Shown: positions 31,679-44,591, numbered from the stretch's first letter. The stretch is DNA of 64,000 bases from Erpobdella octoculata (GCA_963978895.1 OZ022246.1:4666680-4730679); one strand, 5' to 3'. The notes: a model not told the origin generated them from the sequence alone. Numbers and translations are program-made.

Positions 31679-34600
31679 CTGTAAAACATAAACAAGTATG
31701 CTAATTTGTAAGTGAGGGAATGAATGACTGAGTATTAGGACAAGTGAGTGAGTGAACAAGTGGGTAAACATTTGAGTATGTGAGTGAGTTAGTGAGTGAG
31801 TGAGTGAGTTAGTGATCAAGTGAGTATGTGGGTGAGTAAACAAGTGAATGACTCAATGAAAGAAAATAAACTAATATCTATGTATAATGCAGACTCCAGA
31901 TAAAAGTTTTATCAATGGGAATAACCTAAAAGCTAGATGGGTGTAAATTTGGCAAATTTGAAAAATTACCAACAAAGATTTGGACATTTTTTATTGACAA
32001 TCACATTGGTATGTAATTCAGCTATAAAATAACAGTAAAATTTAATGGTCAAAAAGAATGATCTTCCTAAACAGTCTCCTCTGACACATATGGATAAAAT
32101 GCTTAGAAACATTTTCTATGGTCACCTCTGTGCTTTAATGCGATTAATTAATGTATTATATTAATCATAGATGACAGGGCATGTTGGCTTGATTTTAAAT
32201 CTGTCTGAATTAACAAGTGAATCATTTTCATTTTGAAATATGTAGTTTAAGAAATATTTTTACAACTCCTATGCACTGAAGCTTAAAAATTGTAAAACCT
32301 TGAGATGAAACATTCTGCTTGTGTACCTGGCACTTCTAACGAGCAGAGTGCATCCAATAATCAGCATACAACAATATTAAGAAAGAGGCTGTCAGCATCA
32401 TCATCATCTTCAAGGTTGCATTCATTAATATCAAATATATCAGTGTATTCCACAAACATATATACTTATACTTACATGCTTTCAGCACACCAGGCAAAGC
32501 CATGTATTCCTTTCAAAAAGATTCTTTTCCACTTACTTTTGGGATAAGTTAAATAAAGATTTCTTTTCGGTAAAGTTTCACATATGGATAAAAATAAAAA
32601 TATTCACCTTCTTTTCTAGCAAATCAGATTTTTAAGTCACTCTGAAGAATGTCAAGAGATGTTAAACAGATTTAAGAAATGCTTTTATTTTGTTAAATTG
32701 TATTATTTGTTCTGAATTATTTATTAAACTGCAAAATTTAAAATTTATTTTTGTAAGAAAATAGTGCACTAGATGGGGCGCATATTGTCATATTGCCCTA
32801 GCAGTTCTGATGCCTCTGCTTATCAAAGTAAAGATCAGTTGAAAATTAATAGTTGATTTTTAGCATAATTTTTCTGTAAATTTTCGAAGGGAAACAGGCC
32901 CTGTACCAAGCTTCCCATCGCCTTTTGTATAAGGGACTGTAGTGAGGGTTTTGTTTATACTGTAAAATATCTCCTGTTAGTTAATTGAAATTAAACTTTG
33001 AGTCCAATATGTGGTTGTCAACCACCTAGTACTGCGCTACATTTATGAGTAAATAAGTACATATCATAAGATCGCTACCAGAAAGCTAGATACCACATAC
33101 ATATGTGTACTTGCATTCAGGTGAAAATATATATAAATAGTCGTGGAGATGATAAAATGACTACGGCAGTGATGATGACGATGACAGTTAATGACCACAA
33201 TAGATCCTGTAAATAATGCAGAACGATAGAAATATTATGCATGAATCACCAACGAATAACATTTAAAATGAACAATTAAAAAATCACAGCTGACAAGGGC
33301 AGATAGCAGCACTCACACACTCCACAAAAACGCACACAAAAGGCCCAAGAAGCAGGTGCCAGTGCTAACACACAGCACATCAGCTCAGCCTGCAGCCGGG
33401 ATTGACAGTAGCATGAAACTGGATATCTATAGTAGATGGATGGATGGATGGACGGATGAATAAACCCATGGATTGGTGGCCGGATGGGCCAACGGAGGAG
33501 GACAAACGGATGAACGCATGAAAGGAAGAATAGATTAACAAATTGGATGGATGGAAAAACTTATCTAATAGAAATCAGCGTTGTTGCTTTGAAACAAACC
33601 AGCTTTGAAACAAACCGTTATAGTACTATGAAGATTTTTATTTTATAGAACAAATGAAATGCTGAAATGAAAGGATATACAACGTTTCGCAATATTTCTA
33701 TATTAATTTACTATTATGCATAATTAATATTAATTTATTATTATTATATATACAAACAAATGTTCAACTGTTTTTTAAAGTTAATTTGTAACAATTTAGT
33801 TGAATTTAGATTCTAAACAGATTTCAATGTCAAACAAAAATCCTCTGCTAAAAATTTCAGATACCTAACATAAAAATTCAAATTTTATCAATTTTACTTT
33901 TAAGTGACATAAATTATTTAGTTACAATATAACCCTAAATCAATTTGGAGAAAAAAGACACAATTTGAGTTAGTGTTTCATTTACTATGGCATTAATTAT
34001 TCATTGACATAACAACAGTTTCAGAAAAAAATGTTAAAAAAATATTCCAAGATCATAAAACAAATATAACAGTTTATTACAAGGCACAAGCAATATGACA
34101 CAATAACCTTATTTGTAGTAAGAAATTATATATAATACTCTATATATTTTCGGCAGATCATCATTCGCTTTTATAAAGCTGCAGTCTCTATCTAGTTGAA
34201 GCATTTTTTGAGTTTGTGCTGGACAGACCATAATTTTAAAGTAGCATATAATATTTAAATATTTAAAATTTCATTAAATTTTATTTCAATATATTTCTTT
34301 GTTTAATTTTATTGATGACTAATTGTTGTTTTAAAGCAACAGGTTCACATTACAATCTACAAATAACTAAATCAATAATTAACTCAACGTCTACTCTAAT
34401 AAAATGTTAATTTTTTTCCATATTTTGATATAGTTTGCACCTCAGTTATATTGTTATATTCATGTCTTTTCTAGTCACATTAATTAAGCTTATATTAGGA
34501 CAAAGTAATTACCAATATTACCTATTAAGATTGACTACATTTCATATTATTATTATTACCATTATTATACAGATACATTATTTAGTAAAGTACACATTAG

Positions 34601-37017
34601 AAAAAACATATCACATAAAATAAATTTATAGGTCATAGATTTTTAAAAAAGTGAGTAATCTATAGTTTATAAATTTGATCAACTTTTTAAGCAATAATTA
34701 ATTATATTTATAATGCCATGCAATAAAATCATTTTCTTAATAGTTCATTCTTTACCTCTCTTTTCAAATTTTCAGACCTAATCTAATGATTATCGATTCT
34801 TCATCTAAATATTTATTTTTGTTCAATCTAATGAGACTTCAATAAAATCAGATTTGATTTAATGATGACATCAGCATCAAAATAAAAATGGCCACCTTCA
34901 AGAAACCATTCTGAGAAAAAAAAATTGATTTGCTTTCAACACAATAATATTGATACATCTATTTCAAATTATCTAAAAAATAAATTCAGCTAATTCAAAT
35001 GTTGCAACATAATCATTTCTATTTTATGATAATGTACAGTTGTACTCTGAACTGGATGGAGGAAAAAAACTACTGTATTTGCTTTTTAAATAAATAAAAT
35101 ATAAGCAAAACAAATGTATGAAACTTAAAATTGTATAACCAACGGTACAAATGACAACATTATAAAAAAATTAAATTATTATAAATATAATTAATATAAT
35201 AAGAATGTTTCTGTTTTTTTATAGAAAAAAGCTTCCTACTCTTTCCATTGTAGCAGAGCCCACAATTTAAAAATCTTGCAATTTAATTAAATATTTACAA
35301 TTCTTTCAATAAAATATGTAAAAATAAAAATTTTAAAAATAAATTTCAGGTAGATATTTAAAATTAAAACGAGGAACAGCAGACTCGCCACGAAATAACT
35401 TAACAACAAAGAACAGCGACCAAAGACAGCCAAACTGTTTGCATAATTAGGAACAGAAAGGCTTGGCAAACATTAAAAATATCAATATATTTTGAAATAA
35501 ATATATATTAAAACAAAAAACATTTATTGAAGTTGTTTATCAATTTGAAACAGATTAAACAAAGTTTGCAAATATATTATTTGTATTCGTCACATTGTAA
35601 CATTTGTAGCCTACCTATATAATAATAGTCTACAAGCGTTGGTCAGCTTCCATCTACGACACACACACAATATCAAAACACAAAAAATTAACTTTGGCGT
35701 TTATTAACGTTGTAAAATTTTAACTCTTCAAATGTTGTTGACCACGGTCTCTAGAATCTATTAGATAGACAAAACAGAACTAGAACACCATAACCACAGC
35801 GACCATGCTCCAGACTCCAGACTCTAGAATTTAGACCCAAAAAGGGTAATGTTTTCAACAATGACTAACAAAAATACCGAATGAAAACTAGGAGCTTCAT
35901 CCGATATTAATTTGTAAAAGTTGAAAAAAATCACTTGTTTAAAATGAGTCCATCGCACATAAAATACAATGGATTTAGATTTAATCATTTCTGACACTTC
36001 CACACTTCCACCCAATTCTGGATTTTTACACGTAGTTGCTGCGTGACCGTCTAACACTTCTTTGAATCTAATTTAAAACCAGAAAGCAGGACGCCTCCCC
36101 ATTTCAATACTTCCCTGTGGAAAAGATTACGAAGTGTTATCACGACAATCAAGACAACAATGGAATCTCATTAGTAACTATTCATACCATCGACCAGGAA
36201 AATTGTCATGCCTCGGGGGCTATTTTTTACCCATTGTCTCCTTGAAACCGCAGGGAATCTGGCTATAGATTGGTAACCATAGAAAGTTTTCCTTGATGTT
36301 AACGATCGGCTCTTGTCAAGTGGACAGCTAACTGGTCGTCTTTTTAACTTTCCGTCATGTCTTGTTTGAACGCGTGAAGTTGTCTACGTTGAAACTTTTG
36401 TAAAACAATTTCAAACATACTATATTTTATGTATGAAATAGGATTCAATACATTCAAGTAATGTTTTTTTTTATCTGAGTCTTTTTATTTAGATTTTACG
36501 TTGTTGCATAGTAATATTTATTTAACAATTTTATTGAGAAGACATAATAATAAATTTGGTTGAATTTTTGTATAAAATAGAAGGCAATTTAAAAAAAACC
36601 GTCTGTGCGTAAACAGACCACACCGACGAGCTCGCGCGTCTAAAAGTGAATGAGGATAAAGAAGTTTACATCAACGGTGCCTTAAATAACGATGAATGGC
36701 TCACTTCACGACTTCACAAACTTTTGCACTGAGTCGCGGAGTTCGGTTTTCTGTCGCTCAGATATGAGTTTCAATTTCACATTTTGCGATTGAGAAAAAT
36801 CGTATTATACGTTATTAAGCTCCAGCATATAAGATAAATAAGCAAAAGGAAAGTTTATTGTTCCCAACATTCATGCAGGCAGCTTCATCGGACTTACCTA
36901 TAGCACTGCAACTATGATACTTCCACAAATTTTGCAGAATTTATACTACAAATATTCTGAAATTTTTAAATATATTCATCAACGGTCAGTTGGTCTGCTA
37001 AAGCTGGAAGAATAGCC
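31679..37017. other. Divergent intergenic region between CSRNP and TCF
   Basis: Contains the unidentified CSRNP first exon and both promoters. A GTGA/GAGT-rich array lies at 31712-31850 and GGAT units at 33435-33460. 32.0-36.0 kb is AT-rich with no coding signal. GC-richer patches at about 36100-36400 and 36600-36760 (cgacgagctcgcgcg) are the most promoter-like sequence. TCF 5' UTR probably occupies part of 36.6-37.0 kb. Confidence 0.5.
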
Positions 37018-37197
37018 ATGCCGGACGAAGGCAGTAGTGCAGGTGGCGGTAGCAGAAACAACGACGGCGACAGCGGCGGTGGAAACTTTGATTTCCTCAA
37101 CGACGAAATAAAGGTTTACAAGTACGAGGGAGATCAAGATCAGCCTGCCTCAGAAATCCTTTCAGAGGACAAAATCGTTCTCGTGACCGATGCCGAA
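37018..37197 (+). CDS. TCF: TCF/LEF (pangolin-type) transcription factor, first coding exon
   Basis: Sixty codons from ATG 37018 to donor gtgaga. TCF/LEF proteins bind DNA through an HMG box and switch Wnt target genes by recruiting beta-catenin through their N-terminus. After a Gly/Ser/Asp-rich leader, residues 28-39 read NDEIKVYKYEGD. This fits the beta-catenin-binding motif (vertebrate ANDELISFKDEGE). SEILSEDKIVLVTDAE then corresponds to the SSEN...LV.E.E stretch. Position 36 is Tyr where vertebrates and flies have Asp (FKDEG). The ATG context (atagccATGc) is acceptable and no upstream ATG in frame is needed. The HMG box is not in the window. Identification rests on the N-terminal motif and on exon structure, so it is less certain than the other two genes. 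Confidence 0.78.
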
Positions 37198-37864
37198 GTG
37201 AGAGAAATAATATTATTTTTGTTTTTCTTTACGATTTTTTTTAATGAAAAAGGGAGGTGCACACGTCTCGTAGTTTATTTTAACACTCGTTTATTTTTAT
37301 AAGCCTCTTCGGTTTTGTGTGTCACTGAGATGTATCTGTGTGTGTCTGTGTATATGTGTGTGCCTGACAAGTCTTTTTTATGTTTCAGTTACAATTAGTT
37401 TGTAAAAAGTATATTTAGTTTTTAAAATTTTTAAATCATTTCTTAGAGAGACATTATCCTGATTGACATTCCTTTGAACTTTTAAATAGCTTCTAATTAT
37501 ATGTCAACTTTAGCAGTATAGTTTTAAGTTATTCTGTTATATTGCATGTTTAATTACACTGAAAAAGAAAGTTAAACAGATGGCATTTGTTTTGTTTATG
37601 TAAATTAATTTCATGTTGCTTGTTTTATTTTATTATTTTATTTTTATATTATTATCTCAAGTTTTGTTTGTTTTTTCTTCTAAAAACTTTCCCACTTGGT
37701 ATTATTCTCAACACAAATTCATTGTAATAAACATTATTTTCCTCATCATTATCATTATAATTATCATTATTCTCATCACCATTATTATTATTATCACAGA
37801 TAATTAAAAAACCAGTCATTAATTAACTGTGAAACATTTTTTCTTTTTTTATTAAAAATGGAAG
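37198..37864 (+). other. TCF intron 1 (667 bp)
   Basis: GTGAGA...GGAAG, phase 0. T-rich, with an ATT/ATC-rich stretch at 37735-37800 and no other signal. The acceptor has pyrimidines somewhat upstream (ttttttctttttttattaaaaatggaag), so the exact exon start is slightly uncertain. Confidence 0.7.
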
Positions 37865-37919
37865 AACATCAAAAACTCTGAAGATGACAGCTTGTCTCCA
37901 GACAGCAAAAACCATTTAA
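37865..37919 (+). CDS. TCF: TCF/LEF transcription factor, coding exon 2
   Basis: Fifty-five bases, 18 codons plus one base: NIKNSEDDSLSPDSKNHL, between ggaag and gtaaga. The Ser/Asp-rich text with SPDS resembles the spacer after the beta-catenin-binding domain in insect and vertebrate TCFs. The reading frame joins exon 1 (phase 0) and exon 3 (phase 1) without a stop. Confidence 0.7.
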
Positions 37920-38075
37920 GTAAGAAAATAATTCTTGATTTTGAACAATGTTTTGAGTGAATATCTTCATATGATTTAAGGCTCATTATCATATTCATAT
38001 TCAGCTGCTATATAAATTTTTTTTCAAATATTTTTAATGGAAATTCAGTTTTAATCATATCTTGTCATGTTTCAG
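37920..38075 (+). other. TCF intron 2 (156 bp)
   Basis: GTAAGA...TTTCAG, phase 1, AT-rich. No feature inside. Confidence 0.8.
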
Positions 38076-38164
38076 ATGGGTTGATGGACAACCCATTCTC
38101 GAGGAGGTTCTCCTCCCTACACCACTTCATCACTCCATACCCTTACTCAACTCCTCTTGGATTG
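38076..38164 (+). CDS. TCF: TCF/LEF transcription factor, coding exon 3
   Basis: Eighty-nine bases with strong sites (catgtttcag and gtgagt). It encodes NGLMDNPFSRRFSSLHHF then ITPYPYSTPLGL. The P-Y-P-Y run resembles the proline/tyrosine-rich stretch (e.g. VSPYSYPNG) that follows the beta-catenin-binding domain in pangolin. It ends in phase 0, so the next exon must start in frame 0 beyond a very long intron. Confidence 0.75.
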
Positions 38165-39421
38165 GTGAGTAACCCCTATTTAATTATCTAATAATTAAGC
38201 CATTGAATTAACTCATTAATTTGTGCATGTTAAATAATTATTCATTTGTGTGGGTTTTGAAATGTTTCACTATATTTATTAGAGTGGTTGTGACTTTTTT
38301 ATTCTTAATTTGCTTATTATTATTATTATCATTATTGTTATTCAAACTCAAACCCAAACTCAAACTCAAACTCATGATTATTATTTGTTCATGTTGTTGT
38401 TGCTGCCTTGTTGTTATTATGATTGTGATCGACTTGAAATAGAAAATGCACACACTAGTTCATGTGTGATCAGTACTGATCAGATATATCCACATAATAT
38501 TTACACACTATCGTTGGTCAAATTGAAATCACAGTTAAACGGGAGGGGAGATGGGTGAGATAGGAAGACAAAAAGAGGCAGATATGGATATTGTGGCGGA
38601 AGGGAAGAGAGGAAGGAAGGGAATAAAAGAGAGCGTGACGCACTCGCGTCAATAAGGTTCATAACAGGTCAATGCATGCAGATTAATTAATGTACTTTAC
38701 CGTCAAGTACTTACCTGTTCGTATGTATTGGTGTGCTCGCGTGAACCACGCCGTGCCGCGCCGCAAAGGTACACAGTGCATATACACCTATCTGTACACG
38801 AGATACCTGTAGTACAAACAAGCATCTACTTAACGTACGACGACCGTAAATGGTGTGAAGAGGGTAAAGTATAATGATGTTCGGATTGTGGGAAATAGGT
38901 AATCGTATGATCTATGAGTGAATTTTTTCAGCGAATCCAGGTACCGGCTTTATCTGTTTCATTCCAGACAATCATTAGCTGTTTTTAATGAGGAAATGAT
39001 AATTGAATGTTGGGGTGAGTGGGGCGGGTTGGTTAGGTCAGACGTTTCGTGACTGATGAAGTGCCCTTACGGGCATGGACGCAATAAAACAAACATTTGA
39101 TTTCTAGGTCTCGCGAGGCGTAAAACCCTTGTGGCCTCTGTGCCTACACGCGCGCGTGCCCTGTTCTTGGTGCACGAACGCTCACGCACACACTCGCACG
39201 CACGCACAGGTGTACACCTGAGGGACCAGACAATCACAGACGCAGACAAACAGACACACCGTCGACGGAGATCGCATCGATAAAGTATTGAGGAGTTCCT
39301 AATGGAGCCTAGATATTTTTCTAGATAAGTTATGCAACTGGGTCAGATGCTCTAGTACTTCTTGTGTGCCCTGACCGATTCTCTTCGTGCGTTTTTTCTG
39401 ATTATCCCTGTGCCTTCCTCT

Positions 39422-39425
<4 letters not shown>

Positions 39426-39483
<58 letters not shown>

Positions 39484-39552
39484 TTTGTTCAAGTTTTTTT
39501 CTTGCCAATGTTCCTCCTCCTCCTCCTCCTCCTCCTCATCATCATCATCATC
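39426..39552. repeat. (TC)28, then (CCT) and (ATC) runs
   Basis: TC dinucleotides run 39426-39481. CCT triplets follow at 39513-39537, grading into ATC triplets to 39552. Pure tracts. Confidence 0.95.
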
Positions 39553-39614
39553 ACCACTCCTGTCCTCACTGTCGTCTTCTCCGCATAGAACGTCATCGTC
39601 ACTAAGTATAACAG

Positions 39615-39990
39615 TGATGACTTCACGCATGTGCGTGTGTGTATATTTGTGTGCCTGTGGGTATATTTGTGTGCGTGTGTGTATATTTGTGTGCATGTAT
39701 GTGTGTTTGTGTGGGACACCATCATTTCGTGTGTATGTATGTGTGTTTGTGTGGGTGTATGTATGTTTGTGTGGGTGTATGTATTATGTATGCTTGTGTG
39801 GGACACCTGCATTGTGGGTGTATGTGTGGGACACCTGCATTGTAGGTGTATGTGTGCTTGTGTGGGACACCATCATTTCGTGTATGTATGTGTGGGTGTA
39901 CGTATGCTTGTGTGGGTGTATGTATATATGTTTGTGTGGGACACCAGCATTTCGTGTGCGTGTGTATGTGCGTTTTTTGTGGGACATAAG
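39615..39990. repeat. Minisatellite with GTGTGGGACACC core in a GTGTATGT background
   Basis: TGTGGGACACC followed by ATCATTTCGTGTG or TGCATTGT recurs about six times (near 39711, 39800, 39828, 39863, 39938, 39979). The copies are separated by variable GTGTATGTATG/GTGTTTGT text. The core is non-simple sequence carried within microsatellite DNA, so the array probably grew by duplication of mixed units. Confidence 0.85.
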
Positions 39991-40299
39991 AATTTCGACA
40001 CCTCACATTTTGACGCCCAATTACAATTTATAGCCTGCTACAGTAGTACTCCTTCGGAATCATCATACGAAATCTTAATGTCATTATAATTAATAAGACC
40101 AATAAACTTTCTTACACCTTACCTGATTATTTATTATCCAGCCGCCCTTTGAATTGATCCTGCAAACAAATTAAATTTTCTCTTCTTTGCTGTATTTTAT
40201 ATGAAAAATAACTTTTTAAACGAAAAACGCTGATAAACGTTTTCCGTTAAACGTTGGATTAGAAAACTTTGAATCATTATATTATAATCTTCGCCACCT

Positions 40300-40346
40300 G
40301 TCCCGCTACCTACCTAGGTACTTAGGTACGTAGGTACTTAGGTAGC
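40300..40346. repeat. Near-palindromic TACCTAGGTACTTAGGTA block
   Basis: gctacctacctaggtactta runs into ggtacgtaggtacttaggtagc, nearly equal to its own complement around 40325. Based on CTAG/GTAC tetramers. No function evident. Confidence 0.6.
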
Positions 40347-40542
40347 TTGAAAGTACGCAGATTGGCATAATTTATCTTTCTTGCGTTGACAACTTGCAAG
40401 TTCGCTACCTCCTTCGCTCTTTTCTTCAGAGCGAAGTTGAAAGATTGAACGCTGGTGGGTGGCTAATGGGTGGCTGAACGACTCAACTAATGGCTGGGTA
40501 CTGCTTGACAGAGTGATTGATTTGGTGAATGAGTGAGTAAAC

Positions 40543-40557
40543 GGGGGGGGGGGGGGG
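40543..40557. repeat. Poly-G tract of about 15
   Basis: An uninterrupted G run, a G-quadruplex candidate and a likely place for length errors in assembly. Confidence 0.85.
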
Positions 40558-40740
40558 TTTAGGAGCGATGAGTAGTTCACGAAATGTTGAAATAAGCAAG
40601 CTAGTTGTCAACCTGTTAAGAAAATTAGTGGTCAAATAGTTGCCACTAAAGTGAACGCTCGTTAGATGACAATGATTTGCAAAATTGGTGACATCTCTGA
40701 TGGTGGTGACTTTGAGTTTTCTTGTTGAATCGTTACCGTC

Positions 40741-40975
40741 ATCATCAACATCATCATCATGTCATCATCGTCATGTAATCGCCGTCGCATCATCATCACC
40801 ACCATCATCATAATCACCACCACCAAAATCATCATCATCATCATTATAATCATCATCATCATCATCATTATCATCATCATCATCATCATCATCGTCATCA
40901 TCATCATCATCATCGTTATTATTTGTTATTATTTTTATTATTATTTTATTTTTACTATTATTATTAACTCAGTCG
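40741..40975. repeat. (CAT)n compound array, then ATT-rich
   Basis: CAT triplets with CAC and TAA interruptions to about 40918, then ATT-rich to 40975. Confidence 0.9.
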
Positions 40976-41332
40976 TGATAATGCTTATCTTTAAGTATTT
41001 AAGTGTGTGCCCATTTTTTTGTTTGCGAGATTGATAATGTGTGTGCGCTTGTCCGTCTAGCTGTGTCTTTACCTGTACGTTTGTTTGTATGTCAGTGTGC
41101 GTGAGTGTGCGATTGTTTTTGCTTTGGCATTTGATCATGTCAGAAGTTTAATGAGAGATTATTTCTGGCCGAGATCGACTGATTTGAATGCTTTTGATGT
41201 TTTTAAAAGAATGGGGTCTGGAAAAAAAGAAGGGGAAAGTTGAATGAATAAATGATTAAATGTCGCTTCGAGGTCGTAACCCCGTGTGTACAGGTAACTA
41301 TGCCCATGTCATCCTCATTACTCTCTCTTCCA

Positions 41333-41333
41333 C

Positions 41334-41387
<54 letters not shown>
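41333..41387. repeat. (CT)n tract
   Basis: CT dinucleotides with one CC interruption. Confidence 0.93.
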
Positions 41388-41943
41388 GTCTTGATTGTTT
41401 TCTATTACGCCACTAGTTTCTTAGATTTCCACATACATGGGCATCATTATCACCACCCCCATTTTTACACCAATACATCATTGCGTATTTAGCAGGAGAG
41501 GGGGGTGGGGTGTGCTTCTGATATGCCAGCACTAGAGTCGTGTTCTCCTTAGCAGACAACATACCAAACCACCAACCACTACCACTGCTAGCAGCAGTTC
41601 AAGAGTTAGAGATATCCTTGACACTAACTAAATATTGTTTTTACACACTCGCAAATACATTACACTGAAATGCAGGATTAAACGCACTCACACACTCACA
41701 CACTATTAATCATTGTGTGCAAGGAAACATATACACACATACACACATACACACAGACACCCACACGCAAACAAGCGAACATACTCAAACGTACATGGAC
41801 ACAAACGAACGAAATTGAAGAAAAAAACACTCAATCGGTGTTTCTTTAACAATTGAACTTTTGTTCAGTGTCCCAAGTTTTTCCTCAAATATATCTGTAA
41901 GTGAACAGCAAGAGTGGTTATATACGCATACTTGTATTTATTG

Positions 41944-41997
41944 TGTCATAGGGGGGGGTTGAAGTCTCACAACCCCGCCCATGACCCCCCCTATGGA
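41944..41997. repeat. Small inverted repeat with CATAGGGGGGG / CCCCCCCTATG arms
   Basis: Eleven-base arms at about 41947 and 41985 enclose a GC-richer 27-bp centre. Possibly the fused ends of a deleted DNA transposon; there is no clear target duplication. Confidence 0.6.
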
Positions 41998-43449
41998 TAA
42001 TATGTAGGTATGTCTTACTATCATGTGGTTCATTATCTCTTTCAATACCATTTTTAAATTTGTCGTAATTTCTATTTTGTTTTTTTTTTAATCCCATCTT
42101 CTCACTAATTCCTTCTCCATTTCGTTCCAATCCACAATGGAATGTCGCCATTTTTGTTTATTTTATAAAGCTATTTCTTTGAGTTGAGTCTCGCTTAATG
42201 GGTCCAATTTTTCAGTTCACTGCATTTACCTTCTTTTCACTCTATCTTTCTCTTTTTCTTCTTTCTCTCGTTCATCTTCTACTAATACTTACTTACTTTT
42301 TGTACTATTTCATGCTCGCCATTTCTCCTCTGGAATTGCTCGTAAGACTTTCGCTAGGCGTCGTTAGCTAACACAGGTGTAACCATTACAAAGATGTATC
42401 TCAGGTAATATCTCTTTTCCTCTATCTCGAGCTCTCTTGCTCTGCATTTCTCCTCTTCTGTCTTTCATTTTCATTTCCACTTTCATTTTCACTTTCTATT
42501 TCTTTCCCAGTCCTTATCTCTGAATATGTACGTGATTTTGTGCTTCGTACGCGTGCGTGCGTGTGCGTGTGTGTGCAGATATGCCTCGGATGTGATTTCC
42601 CTTTCTGTGTTTAATTCCTTTTTAATCCCGGGAGGGGAACAGGTGTGTTGTCAATTATAATGGTACCTACGAATAATTTCAGAGCTGGCGTGGCCACAAC
42701 TTACTTTAAGTAAACCAAGTGATGTAAATCAATCTAGCGCTTGGAGTTTTTAACGGTTTACTGATTTATTGAAAATAAAAACTATCATTTGGATTTTTTT
42801 TTATTTTTAAAAAATGTAGAGAGGGTTCTGCAGAATGTGGAAGGATGGCATGGTTTCAATTCGGGAATGTTCTATTCTTTCCTTTCCCACAGTATTCCGT
42901 ATCCCCCTTTCATTCTCCCTGTTCAAGGTAGTCGAGCTGACGTTGACTACAGCGGTTAAACGCTCTGCAGTCGTCGCTGTAGTAGCGACTGTAGCCGGTA
43001 GGAGTGTCTCTCACGAAGAAGTATATATGTTGTAAAGTTAGTTATAGCAAGTTATGTTCTTAAGCTAATCTCTAAAACATGGCAAGATTGCTCTTATCTT
43101 AATTACTCTACTTGTACGAGTGCTTGATTGCTTGCATTCTCAATTTCTCTGCTATTATTTCTTCATCTTTATTGCTATTATTATTATTATTAGTAGTAGT
43201 AGTATTAGTAGTTCAGTTAGTATTATTATTGTTATCATTAGTAGTAGTAGAAGTAGTACTACAGTTATTATTGACTATGTAGTTAGTTACGTCGTGGCAA
43301 TACGCCTCCGTGCGTTCCGGAGATTTCAGTCAGCAATTTGGGATATTATGTTATAAACTAGTATTGACCCGTCCAAATGACGTTTTTTAAAACATCAACA
43401 TATTTAATTTATGCTTTTTTGCGATTACAGCGCATAAATACATGCATAC

Positions 43450-43567
43450 ATACTTGCATACATACATACATACATACATACATACATACATACATACATA
43501 CATACATACATACATACATACATACATACATACATACATACATACATACATACATACATACATACAT
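43450..43567. repeat. (CATA)n tract, about 29 units
   Basis: Pure CATA tetramers. Confidence 0.95.
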
Positions 43568-43982
43568 CAGAAATTATGTATGTTGATAAAACTACAATTA
43601 TTATGGTTAGTGTCTTTTAGTTTTATCATTCTCATTATAACTATCGTTATCAAAACCAAAGTCATCATTGCCCATTGTTGCCAAGATGCTGCAGGAGGAC
43701 TGAACAGCTCTTTAATATTTCATACGCGGAAGACCTGATAGAAAATAGAAACCAGATTTGTGGCTTTTGAGCTTCCATGCTCTATTAATGCCTATGCGAT
43801 CACTTGTCATAGCGATCAGATGTGTGATAAACTGTCATACAGCAGTTAACTTACCTGTAAATAGGATCCGTAATAGCATCAGAAAAGTTTGGCTTTTTGA
43901 TTCCTTCTGAGATATTTATTTGAGATCACCGCCCTCCAAGTTAACCTTTACAACAGCATTTTTGTATTTCTTCGTCGTCATG

Positions 43983-44020
43983 GAGCAGGGACATCATTTC
44001 AGCAAACCCTGGGGGGGATT
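43983..44020. repeat. Transposon end fragment, related to 8218-8275
   Basis: AGCAGGGACATCATTTCAGC then AAACCCTGGGGGGG is the complement of the 8.2-kb piece with few changes. C/G-rich sequence after it (to about 44180) may be more of the same element. Confidence 0.5.
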
Positions 44021-44591
44021 GTTCTCAGGGCCCACCAATTTTCACAAACATTAACAATTTTTCGAAACCCTCTTTTTATTTTTGCTCCCAAAAAAACTGA
44101 TGACCAACCCACATCTTTACGGGGCCCACTAAAACATCACAGGGGTCCCCCTTCACCGCCATAGGGGACCAGCCTAGCTATAAAAAAGGCCCGCTTAAAC
44201 TGCTGAAGTTTCAACTTTACATTTCTCAGGCCATTTTTGGGGCAAAATTTATATCTTTTGGAGGACCACTAATGACATATTCGTTGCCATATAAAATTGC
44301 TTCATAGTTCTGAAGAAATTGAAATGAATGCGCCTCTGAAAAGCTAAATGACAAATTGTCAACGTTGAAGTTTTTAATGATCCTTGTACTTTTTTATGCA
44401 ATTAAAGTAATAATTCACGTTTTTTGCCAGATTATGGGCCTACCCCTCCCTCCCACCTTCCTACCTATCACCTGCTTAGTAAAGTTCTAAACACTCCGCG
44501 TTTAACTTTGGTGGCCGTTGCTTGTTTCATAGTATTCGTTGGCAGTGTAGAAGAAGTGTCTTTGTGTCCCTGTCCCTAATGCTACAATTGC

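Noticed and set aside
31679..37017. TCF sites (ATCAAAG) in the CSRNP-TCF intergenic region as proof of autoregulation
   Set aside because: I saw only an isolated hit near 32822; one 7-mer in 5 kb is expected by chance.
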